Assembly (NCBI GenBank): GCA_963590165.1
Contig: CAVANO010000002.1
Location: 1 to 64,000, forward strand
Direction: 5' to 3'
Source of the DNA: UBA11524 sp963590165
GTDB lineage: Bacteria > Bacillota > Clostridia > Christensenellales > Aristaeellaceae
Length of the DNA stretch: 64,000 nucleotides
Below the pieces are notes generated by a model. The model searched no databases and was not told the DNA's origin. It saw only the letters and a program-made list of their open reading frames with translations. Position numbers and translations under genes: made by a program. Shown here piece by piece: positions 8,033 through 15,438 of the stretch (position 1 is its first letter; every line of letters begins with the position of its first letter).

Positions 8033-8871
8033 TGGATGCGATTCGGTCATTTGTGCAGACGGTGCTCCCGTTTGAATTTCTGCAGTTTGACTTCATGGTC
8101 AACGCGCTGCTGGCGATTCTGCTGCTGACGCCGCTGCTTGGGCTGCTCGGCACGATGGCCGTCAACCAGCAGATGGCATTCTTCTCCGATGCGCTCGGTC
8201 ACAGTGCCCTGACCGGCATCGGACTTGGCATCATCCTCGGCGTATCAAGCGATTTGCTGGCAATGCTGGTGTTCGGCATCATCTGGGCGCTGCTGATTTG
8301 CCGCATCAAGCAGACCGGCGCGGCATCGACGGACACCATCATCAGCGTGTTCTCTTCGACATCGGTCGCGGCAGGCGTGCTGGTGCTGTCGATGGGCGGC
8401 GGATTCGCGAAGTACTCCTCGCTGCTCGTCGGCGATGTGCTTGCGGTGCAGGACTCGGACCTGCTGTATCTGCTGATTGCACTGATTGGCGGCATCATCC
8501 TGTGGGCAGTGATGTACAATTCGCTGCTGCTGACCGGCATCAGTCCGTCCCTGGCGCGCAGCCGCGGCATCCACAACCGCTTGGTGGAGGCGGCGTTTGT
8601 CGTGCTGGTTGCGGTGGCGGTTATGCTGTCGATTCGTTGGGTCGGTGTGATGCTGATCAACGCACTGCTGATTCTGCCGGCAGCGGCAGGGCGGAATTTA
8701 GCGCGTTCGAGCCGTCAGCATGCGATTTACAGCGTGGTGATTGCGTTGGTCTGCGGTGTAGCTGGGCTTGTATGTGCATATTATCTGGACACGACCGCCG
8801 GTGCAGCGATTGTGTTATTTGCCGCGGTTTGCTATGCGGTTTCGCTCGGCATTCGGGCAATTCGAAAGTGA
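8032..8871 (+). CDS. znuB: metal (zinc-type) ABC transporter permease
   Basis: ABC-3 family permease of 279 residues with about eight hydrophobic segments. It contains the family-typical MAFFSDALGHSALTGIGLG and RWVGVMLINALLILPAAAGR. I start at 8032 (MDAIRSF) because AAAGGAGG lies ten bases before it and the ATG overlaps the ATPase stop. A longer frame from 7975 runs inside the ATPase gene. It forms the membrane channel for the preceding ATPase. The gene ends directly before a large field of noncoding hairpin repeats. Confidence 0.9.
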   Translation: MDAIRSFVQTVLPFEFLQFDFMVNALLAILLLTPLLGLLGTMAVNQQMAFFSDALGHSALTGIGLGIILGVSSDLLAMLVFGIIWALLICRIKQTGAASTDTIISVFSSTSVAAGVLVLSMGGGFAKYSSLLVGDVLAVQDSDLLYLLIALIGGIILWAVMYNSLLLTGISPSLARSRGIHNRLVEAAFVVLVAVAVMLSIRWVGVMLINALLILPAAAGRNLARSSRQHAIYSVVIALVCGVAGLVCAYYLDTTAGAAIVLFAAVCYAVSLGIRAIRK

Positions 8872-9877
8872 TGCTTTCGAGCGCGGACTTCGTCCGTTCT
8901 CTTTGACTTCTTCTGCGCTGCACAGTTTTCATTTTCATTGTTGTGTTTGCTTGCTGCTCAAAGGGGGCTTTCCGATCGCGGACTTCGTCCGTTTTCTTTG
9001 GCTTCTTCGGCACCCTACAAATTTTCACTTCCATTATTGTGTTTGGTTGCCGCTCAAGGGGGCTTTCCGATCGCCCCCTTAAACCCCTTCGGCTTCGGCA
9101 CCATGCTTGATTTCATTTTCATAGCTGCACTTAGCCAAACGATAAGCTGCCTTACAAAACCACCATGGAAATATAAATTGCATACCCGAAGGGGTTCAGG
9201 GGCGATCGGAAAGCCCCCGAAAAATGCTGCTTGTTCAATCAAGCAAAGCTGCATTACAAATCCACCATGGAAATATAAATTGCATGCCCGAAGGGGTTCG
9301 GGGGCGATCGGAAAGCCCCCCGAAAAACGCTGCTTGTTCAATCAAGCTAGGCTGCATTACAAATCCACCATGGAAATGCAAATTACATACCCGAAGGGGT
9401 TCGGGGGCGATCGGAAAGCCCCCGAAAACGCTGCTTGTTCAATCAAGCAAGGCTGCTTTACAAAACCACCATGGAAATGTAAATTGCATACCCGAAGGGG
9501 TTCAGGGGCGATCGGAAAGCTCCCGTAAACGCTGCTTGTTCAATCAAGCAAGGCTGCTTTGCAAAACCGCTATAGAAATGTAAATTGCATACCCGAAGGG
9601 GTTCGGGGGCGATCGGAAAACCCCCGAAAATGCTGCTTGTTCAATCAAGCAAGGCTGCTTTGCAAAACCGCTATAGAAATGTAAATTGCATACCCGAAGG
9701 GGTTCGGGGGCGATCGGAAAACCCCCGAAAATGCTGCTTGTTCAATCAAGCAAGGCTGCTTTGCAAAACCGCTATAGAAATGTAAATTGCATACCCGAAG
9801 GGGTTCGGGGGCGATCGGAAAGCCCCCGAAAAATGTTGCATGTTCAAAGAATACGAATCACAAGCAAGGAGGACGCT
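8872..9877. other. 1-kb gene-free repeat field
   Basis: No gene is supported in this kilobase. It begins with two GGACTTCGTCC hairpin cores (8885-8895, 8980-8990). Between 8960 and 9080 there are inverted-orientation copies of a GGGGGCTTTCCGATCG module. Seven tandem ~101-bp units follow. The ATG codons within the array recur because the unit recurs, and no plausible protein results. Confidence 0.85.
9150..9840. repeat. seven tandem ~101-bp hairpin repeats
   Basis: The core CCCGAAGGGGTTC recurs at 9185, 9287, 9390, 9491, 9592, 9693 and 9794; spacing is 102, 103, then 101 four times. Each unit carries two inverted repeats: GGGGGC...GCCCCC around GATCGGAAA, and GCTTG...CAAGC around a TTCAAT loop (absent or altered in some units). 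The later units are nearly identical, which suggests recent expansion. Degenerate single copies lie at ~13600-13655 and ~24992-25035. Confidence 0.95.
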
Positions 9878-11269
9878 ATGGAGCGAATCCTGATCCTGCT
9901 GCAGGCGGAAAACTGGGCAGATGCATCTGCAGCCCTGCAGTCAGCCAAGGACAATGCCTTTCGCAGCGATGCGCTGACGTATGCCCTCACGCTGCCCGAT
10001 GAGCCGACAGAGCAGGAAAAGCGCTGCATGGCGGAATTCGGCGCGATGCAGTACCTCGTGTCGGCGGAAATGACATTTGCCGATATGGAGGCGCTGTGGC
10101 AGGGCGAGCGCTATGTCCTGCATGCCCATCCTGCGATGCGCTTTTGCCGCGGCTGGGAGCATGCACTGCTGAGTGCCCTGAACAACTGCGGCAGCGAGCA
10201 GGCAGTGCTGAGCGGCTATCTGCCGGCAGAGGACGACCCCATCGGCGCGGTCTGTCCTGTCGCGGCGGAACGCCTTGACGGTACATCATTGCACTTCAGC
10301 CATGGTCTGCCGCTCAAGCAGGCGGCGCACCCGATGGCAGGGCTTTTCCTGCATCCGGACTTCTTCTTTGCACCTGCCGGTTTCGTGCGCATGATGGCGC
10401 AGCAGAGCGGCACGCTGACAAAGCAGCTGCTGCACAGTGGCTGGCAGGTGTTCACGCTGCACGCACCGGTCATGGAGGTCACGCAGGATTTGTCCGTTCC
10501 GCCGGAAACGCTCGATGCGGAAACAGCCGGTGCAATCGGCATTGACCTGGCCGCCGGCACCATTCCGCAGAACGCGAAGCGCGGCCTCAAAACGGATACG
10601 CTCGATGTGCCGCTTGACGTGTCGCCGCTGATGAAGGTAACCGAGGCATGGAAGCGCCGTCAGGAAAAAAAGCACGGCAAGCTCGTGCCCCTGTGCGTGA
10701 CGGTCTGCACGGATGCGATGGACGAAGAAGGCACACACTGGCTGCGTCAGCTGACACAGCTGGCGGATTTATCGCTTTTGTGCTATACTGTAAGCAGCCG
10801 CGTGCGCGAAATCGCCCAATTCCACCCGAACGTGCTGGAATACAAGGATCGGTACGCACTCAGGCAATCTGACGGAACGTCCTTGTTCAGCCGGGCGGCG
10901 GTGCTCAGTGCGGCGCGCGACCGGGTGCTGTCCGGCACGCACTATGTGTGGATTGCACCGGACTGCGTGCGTTATCCGCTGTATACCGGACTGGCTCTGA
11001 AGTGGCATGAAATCTGCTCAGGGGAAATCGTACTTGCCCGCGTGCAGGGGAAGCTCGACCTGTCGATGATTGTCGTACCGGATAAGCGCTTGAAACCGCT
11101 GCTGGACGCGATGAACGAATCGCTTCGGGTCATGACATCCGCCGGAAAACCGCCGGAAAACGAGGATGTGCTGTGGGACGCGGTTGTTTCGGCACATCCG
11201 GACTGGTTCGCCTTCTTCGCGATGCCGGTCGAAAAGCAGCTCTTCACAAAATTGCTGGATCAGAATTAA
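9878..11269 (+). CDS. uncharacterised protein, 463 residues, upstream of asnA
   Basis: I do not recognise this protein with confidence. Translation most plausibly starts at 9878 (MERILILLQAENWADASAAL), where AAGGAGGA sits eight bases ahead; the frame is open further upstream only because the repeat array lacks stops. No signal peptide or TM segment is seen. Phrases such as GSEQAVLSGY and PDFFFAPAGFVR faintly recall the GlcNAc-transferase-like glycosyltransferase family (PF11397). The later part (SLLCYTVSSRVREIAQFHPN, HEICSGEIVLARVQGKLD) is featureless to me. It lies 19 bases ahead of asnA and is probably co-transcribed with it. Any promoter must lie in or before the repeat array. Confidence 0.75.
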   Translation: MERILILLQAENWADASAALQSAKDNAFRSDALTYALTLPDEPTEQEKRCMAEFGAMQYLVSAEMTFADMEALWQGERYVLHAHPAMRFCRGWEHALLSALNNCGSEQAVLSGYLPAEDDPIGAVCPVAAERLDGTSLHFSHGLPLKQAAHPMAGLFLHPDFFFAPAGFVRMMAQQSGTLTKQLLHSGWQVFTLHAPVMEVTQDLSVPPETLDAETAGAIGIDLAAGTIPQNAKRGLKTDTLDVPLDVSPLMKVTEAWKRRQEKKHGKLVPLCVTVCTDAMDEEGTHWLRQLTQLADLSLLCYTVSSRVREIAQFHPNVLEYKDRYALRQSDGTSLFSRAAVLSAARDRVLSGTHYVWIAPDCVRYPLYTGLALKWHEICSGEIVLARVQGKLDLSMIVVPDKRLKPLLDAMNESLRVMTSAGKPPENEDVLWDAVVSAHPDWFAFFAMPVEKQLFTKLLDQN

Positions 11270-11288
11270 AATCAGGAGGAATCCACCG

Positions 11289-12293
11289 ATGCATTTGATT
11301 ATTCCCAAGCAGTACAACCCTGTTTTGAATCTGCGCGATACGGAAATCGCCATCAAGCTCGTCAAGGACTTCTTCGAGCAGGAGTTGGCGCGTTCGCTCA
11401 ACCTGATGCGCGTATCCGCTCCGATTATGGTCACGCCCGGCAGTGGTCTGAACGACAACCTGAACGGCGTCGAGCGCCCCGTATCCTTTGACATCCTCGA
11501 AACCGGCGAAACGGCGGAAATCGTCCATTCGCTGGCAAAGTGGAAGCGTCTTGCACTCAAGACATACGGTTTTAAGCCCGGCGAAGGTCTTTACACCGAC
11601 ATGAACGCCATTCGCCGCGATGAAACCACCGACAACATTCACTCGATTTTCGTCGACCAGTGGGACTGGGAGAAAATCATCACGCCCGAACAGCGCAACA
11701 TGGAGACGCTGCAGGCAACTGTCCGCACGATTTACCTGACGCTGCGCAAGGCGGAAGGCTACGTGTGCGCCCATTATCCGCACATCAAGCCCGAGCTGCC
11801 GGATGACATCACGTTCGTGTCCTCGCAGGAGCTGGAAGACCGCTATCCCGACCTGCCGCCGAAGGAACGCGAATATCGGGCAGTGCGCGAGTACGGCGCG
11901 GTGTTCCTGACCGGCATCGGCGGTGCGCTCCATTCCGGCAAAATTCATGACGGCCGCGCGCCGGACTACGACGATTGGGATTTGAACGGCGATATCCTGC
12001 TCTACGACCCGCTGCTTGATATTTCGCTGGAAGTGTCCAGCATGGGCATTCGTGTCGATGCGGATGCGCTGAAGCGTCAGCTCAAAATCCGCGGCTGCGA
12101 GGAGCGTGCCGAACTGCCCTTCCAGAAGGCGCTGCTGAACGGTGAACTGCCCCTGACGATGGGCGGCGGTATCGGGCAGAGCCGCATGTGCGTGTATCTG
12201 CTGCGCAAGGCACATGTCGGCGAGGTGCAGGCGAGCATGTGGCCGCAGGATGTGCAGGAGGCTTGCCGCAAGGCGAACATTCAACTGCTGTAA
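11289..12293 (+). CDS. asnA: aspartate--ammonia ligase AsnA
   Basis: Ammonia-dependent asparagine synthetase of 334 residues, the usual length. It makes asparagine from aspartate, ammonia and ATP by way of an aspartyl-adenylate, and is related in fold to class II tRNA synthetases. Diagnostic stretches are LMRVSAPIMVTPGSGLNDNL, KWKRLALKTYGFKPGEGLYT, FVDQWDWEKII, and the terminal GGGIGQSRMCVYLLRKAHVG. The start at 11289 follows AGGAGGAATCCACCG; the longer frame into the upstream gene is spurious. It sits between the uncharacterised 463-residue protein and the AI-2E family permease. Confidence 0.96.
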   Translation: MHLIIPKQYNPVLNLRDTEIAIKLVKDFFEQELARSLNLMRVSAPIMVTPGSGLNDNLNGVERPVSFDILETGETAEIVHSLAKWKRLALKTYGFKPGEGLYTDMNAIRRDETTDNIHSIFVDQWDWEKIITPEQRNMETLQATVRTIYLTLRKAEGYVCAHYPHIKPELPDDITFVSSQELEDRYPDLPPKEREYRAVREYGAVFLTGIGGALHSGKIHDGRAPDYDDWDLNGDILLYDPLLDISLEVSSMGIRVDADALKRQLKIRGCEERAELPFQKALLNGELPLTMGGGIGQSRMCVYLLRKAHVGEVQASMWPQDVQEACRKANIQLL

Positions 12294-12320
12294 TTCAGAA
12301 AGCGCAAAGGAGGACGGCCA

Positions 12321-13595
12321 ATGGACGAGAAGAAATGGATTCGGCGCAAACCGCAAAGCAATCTGGACTTTATCTGCATTGCGCTGATTGCGATTGCATT
12401 CTATGCCCTGCTGGCGAACGCGACAACGTTCCTCTGCATTGTCAATCAGCTGCTGGCGATTCTTTCGCCGTTCGCGGGCGGCGCAGTCATTGCCTACTGC
12501 CTGAATCCCATCGAAAAGGCGGCAATGAAATACCTCTTCCGCGGCAAGGAGCGTTTTCACGGGCTGACCATCCTGATTGCGTACATTGTCGGCATCGCCA
12601 TTCTGACCCTCCTGCTCGTGCTGATTATTCCGCAGATGATTAACAGCCTCGAGCTGTTCTACCAGAACTTCGACGGTTATGCGCAGAATCTGCTGACAAT
12701 GCTCAAAGAGTTCGACGCGGAAACGCCGGAAATTGACCTGAGCATTGCCATTACTGCCGTAGAGGATCTGAACACGAGCATGAGTAGCCTGCTCGGCATG
12801 ATTGTCCGTGCCGTGTCGGACAGCGCACCGCAGATTATCGGCTACGTGGGCGATGTGGCATCAGCGGTGGTGACCGTGTTCACGGCGATTGCAAGCAGCG
12901 TCTATCTGCTGTTGCAAAAGGAAAAGCTGCTGCGCCATGCTCGTGTGCTGACGCGCGCCTTCCTGCCGAAAAACGCCGCAGAAACGACACTGCGCATCTG
13001 CCATGACGCGAACCGCAATTTCAGCGGCTTCTTCTCCGGCAAAATCCTCGATTCCGCGATTATCGGCGTGCTGACCTTCCTGTGCATGAATATCTTCGGA
13101 CTGTCGTACGCCGCGCTCATCAGCATCATTGTCGGCATCACGAACATCATCCCGGTGTTCGGACCGTTCATCGGTGCGATTCCCGGTGCCGTCATCCTGC
13201 TGTTCTATGAGCCTTGGCAGGCGCTGGCGTTCCTGATTCTGATTCTCGTTATTCAGCAGCTCGACGGGAACTTCATCGGTCCGATGATTCTGGGCGACTC
13301 CATCGGCATTTCGGCGCTGTGGGTGCTGTTCTCCATTGTTGTCGGCGGAAACCTGTTCGGGCTGGTCGGCATGGTGATTGGCGTACCAGTCTTCGCAACG
13401 ATTTACGGCATCCTCCGCTCGACCTCGCGCGACTACCTGAAGCAGAAGGGGTACACGGATGTTGACGGCTCGGTATCCGCTTCAGCAGCCGGCGACCCGG
13501 TGGCAGATTTGCCCGATGCAAGCCATCGCCGCGACTCCCTCATCCGCCACTGGAAGGAACGGATTCTGTCCATCGGAAAGAAAAAGTCAAAATAA
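12321..13595 (+). CDS. AI-2E family transporter (PF01594)
   Basis: Polytopic membrane protein of 424 residues with around eight hydrophobic segments. It shows the family architecture: an N-terminal TM pair, a long extracytoplasmic or amphipathic stretch (~95-180), then a C-terminal TM block. The C-terminal block holds AALISIIVGITNIIPVFGPFIGAIPG and IQQLDGNFIGPMILGDSIGISALWVLFSI, hallmark motifs of the PerM/YdiK/TqsA family. Substrates differ among members (quorum signals, Na+/H+ exchange), so no substrate is assigned. AAAGGAGGA precedes the ATG. A hydrophilic C-terminal tail of ~60 residues follows the last TM. Confidence 0.88.
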   Translation: MDEKKWIRRKPQSNLDFICIALIAIAFYALLANATTFLCIVNQLLAILSPFAGGAVIAYCLNPIEKAAMKYLFRGKERFHGLTILIAYIVGIAILTLLLVLIIPQMINSLELFYQNFDGYAQNLLTMLKEFDAETPEIDLSIAITAVEDLNTSMSSLLGMIVRAVSDSAPQIIGYVGDVASAVVTVFTAIASSVYLLLQKEKLLRHARVLTRAFLPKNAAETTLRICHDANRNFSGFFSGKILDSAIIGVLTFLCMNIFGLSYAALISIIVGITNIIPVFGPFIGAIPGAVILLFYEPWQALAFLILILVIQQLDGNFIGPMILGDSIGISALWVLFSIVVGGNLFGLVGMVIGVPVFATIYGILRSTSRDYLKQKGYTDVDGSVSASAAGDPVADLPDASHRRDSLIRHWKERILSIGKKKSK

Positions 13596-13599
13596 AAAA

Positions 13600-13655
13600 T
13601 GTGGCAATATGCACTGCCGAAGAGGTTCGGGGCGACCGGAAAGTCCTCCAAATCT
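13600..13655 (+). repeat. degenerate single copy of the 101-bp repeat core
   Basis: The stretch TGCCGAAGAGGTTCGGGG, followed by CGACCGGAAAG, matches the array core (CCCGAAGGGGTTCGGGGG, then CGATCGGAAAG) with a few changes. It sits between two genes about 3.8 kb downstream of the array. Confidence 0.7.
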
Positions 13656-13686
13656 GCATCAAGTTTTCAATAATAGAGGAAATCAC

Positions 13687-14616
13687 ATGAAAAATCTCAC
13701 ACGCATCGCCGTACTGCTGCTCCTTGCGGCGCTGCTAATGCCCTTTGCTCTTGCCGATGACAGCGTCATCATCAACCTCGTTGACGACCCATATGCGGAG
13801 TATTCCTTCGAGGAGGGTGCGGATATCCTCGAAATCGTGTTTCCGCGCGTGTATTCCTCGGATTGCGCCATCCTGCGTTATCAGGGGCAGGTCATGATGA
13901 TTGACGCATCCACCAAGAATCAGACGATGCGCAACCGAATTTACACCGCCTGCGATACCATCGGCGTTGACCACATCGACATCGCGTATAACAGCCATCC
14001 GCATGATGACCACATCGACGGCTTCCAGTACGTGAATGAGTACGCGCCCATCTCGAAGCTGCTCATCACGTTTCCTGCCGACTTCGACAGCCACATGAAG
14101 GCGGCAGTCCGCTACATGAACGAGCATGACATTCCGGTTGAGAACGTCGAAAACGGCGATGTCATCACGCTCGGCGACGGTGCAGTGACCATGACCGTCA
14201 TTCAGTACCGCTATTCCGGCTGGACGGTAAACGACCAGTCCGCCATGCTGATGGTGCAGTACGGTGACCGCCGTTTCCTGTTCGTCGGCGACAACGAGAA
14301 CCGCTCGCAGAAGTGGCATGTTGAGAATCCCCCTGCCATCGGGCTCAAGGCTGACATCATGAAGTATCCGCATCATGGGCAGGTGAAGCTGGTCGATTGC
14401 TTTCTGGAGGCAGTATCGCCGGAGCTTGCTTTTATGAACGGCGCCGCGGACGTAATGAACGGCGGCAAATCCTATCTGGAATCGAAGGGCATTCCCTATC
14501 TGCTGGGGTATCAGGGGCTGACGCGTATGCGCACGGACGGGCATATCTGGGTCATTGATTACCTGCATGAGAAGAATGCCGACCGTGAATTGCCCTATAC
14601 GCCGGAGCGCGATTAG
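13687..14616 (+). CDS. secreted metallo-beta-lactamase-fold hydrolase (ComEC-C-like)
   Basis: Protein of 309 residues with a signal peptide (MKNLTRIAVLLLLAALLMPFALA, cleavage near ALA-DD). It carries the metal motif HPHDDHIDG (H-x-H-x-D-H), later GDNENRS, and a histidine in KYPHHGQ. The arrangement matches the ComEC C-terminal/MBL-fold hydrolase group, often exported in Firmicutes. The substrate is unknown; nucleotide or phosphodiester hydrolysis is a reasonable guess from the fold only. I start at 13687 because AGAGGAA precedes it and the signal peptide begins there. A triple-hairpin element follows directly at the stop codon. Confidence 0.85.
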   Translation: MKNLTRIAVLLLLAALLMPFALADDSVIINLVDDPYAEYSFEEGADILEIVFPRVYSSDCAILRYQGQVMMIDASTKNQTMRNRIYTACDTIGVDHIDIAYNSHPHDDHIDGFQYVNEYAPISKLLITFPADFDSHMKAAVRYMNEHDIPVENVENGDVITLGDGAVTMTVIQYRYSGWTVNDQSAMLMVQYGDRRFLFVGDNENRSQKWHVENPPAIGLKADIMKYPHHGQVKLVDCFLEAVSPELAFMNGAADVMNGGKSYLESKGIPYLLGYQGLTRMRTDGHIWVIDYLHEKNADRELPYTPERD

Positions 14617-14685
14617 GGTCAAGGGTCGAAGACCCTTGCAGGGTGCAGGGACGGAGTCCCTGCTGGGGTTTGGGGCAAAGCCCCA
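14616..14685 (+). repeat. triple-hairpin element, copy B
   Basis: Three consecutive inverted repeats (AAGGGTC/GACCCTT, GCAGGGAC/GTCCCTGC, TTGGGGC/GCCCCAA), nearly identical in the second and third hairpins to 184-251. It begins at the stop codon of the preceding gene and ends ~30 bases before the next. There is no T tract, so it is not a classical terminator. Confidence 0.8.
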
Positions 14686-14716
14686 ACTCATATCATCAAG
14701 ACAGGAATGAAAAGGT

Positions 14717-15418
14717 ATGAAATACCGTTATCTCCTCACCGACAATGATAACACATTGATGGACTTCCACGTAGCGGAGCATCAATCGCTCTGCGAAGCG
14801 CTCTCCGAGAGCGGTATCGAGCCGACAGATGCGGTCTGCGAACGTTACAGCGCCATCAACGACAGCCTGTGGAAGAAACTCGAACGCGGCGAAATCACCC
14901 ATCCGCAGGTGAAAATCGAGCGATTTGCACTTCTGCTGGAAGAGTTGGGCGTTCGCAATGTCAGCGGCGACCGCGTTGCGCTGCGCTACTGTCATTTTCT
15001 CGGCACGCACGCAGATTTGATGCCCTATGCAGTAGAATTTCTCGAAAGCGTCCATCAGCATATGAAAATCGTGCTCATCAGCAACGGCGACAGCGTCATT
15101 CAGCGCAATCGCCTGCGGAGATGCCCGTTCACGCCCCTGCTGGACAGCATCATCATCTCCAGTGAAAAGGGTGTCAGCAAGCCCGACCCGCGTCTGGTGG
15201 ATTATGCACTGGAAAGCGTCGGCTGCACAAACCGCAGTGAGGCTGTCCTGCTCGGCGACAGCAAAACGGCGGATATTCCTGCAGCGAACCGCGCCGGCAT
15301 TGACAGCATTTTGATTGACTGGCAGGGAAAAGGCTGTGACACGGCAACGTACGTGACGCATGATTTGCAGGAAACGGAAAAGATCCTTCTCGGATCACAA
15401 AAAACGGCTGCCTCGTAA
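14717..15418 (+). CDS. yjjG: HAD-superfamily nucleotidase, YjjG family
   Basis: HAD hydrolase of 233 residues. Motif I is TDNDNTLMDF (D-x-D-x-T), motif II is LISNGD, the motif III lysine lies in KGVSKPDPR, and motif IV is LLGDSKTADIPAA. Length and cap-domain pattern fit YjjG/YfnB pyrimidine 5'-nucleotidases, which remove phosphate from noncanonical nucleoside monophosphates. The precise substrate is inferred. AGGAATG precedes the start. The last bases lie inside a terminator shared with the convergent P-type ATPase. Confidence 0.85.
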   Translation: MKYRYLLTDNDNTLMDFHVAEHQSLCEALSESGIEPTDAVCERYSAINDSLWKKLERGEITHPQVKIERFALLLEELGVRNVSGDRVALRYCHFLGTHADLMPYAVEFLESVHQHMKIVLISNGDSVIQRNRLRRCPFTPLLDSIIISSEKGVSKPDPRLVDYALESVGCTNRSEAVLLGDSKTADIPAANRAGIDSILIDWQGKGCDTATYVTHDLQETEKILLGSQKTAAS

Positions 15419-15438
15419 AAGAGACAACCGTTTTTTTA
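15398..15438. terminator. bidirectional terminator between convergent genes
   Basis: AACGGCTGCCTC and GAGACAACCGTT form a stem around GTAAAA, flanked by A6 on the left and T7 on the right. Pairing is complete with G-U pairs in the minus-strand RNA and has two mismatches in the plus-strand RNA. It overlaps the yjjG stop codon. Confidence 0.85.

Noticed and set aside
9150..9840. CRISPR array
   Set aside because: Units are contiguous tandem copies without unique spacers, and no cas gene is present.
9585..9877. Frames starting MHTRRGSGAIGKPP in the 101-bp array
   Set aside because: The same peptide recurs because the DNA unit recurs. The unit length (101) is not a multiple of three, and the frames lack ribosome sites. 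They were treated as noncoding repeats.
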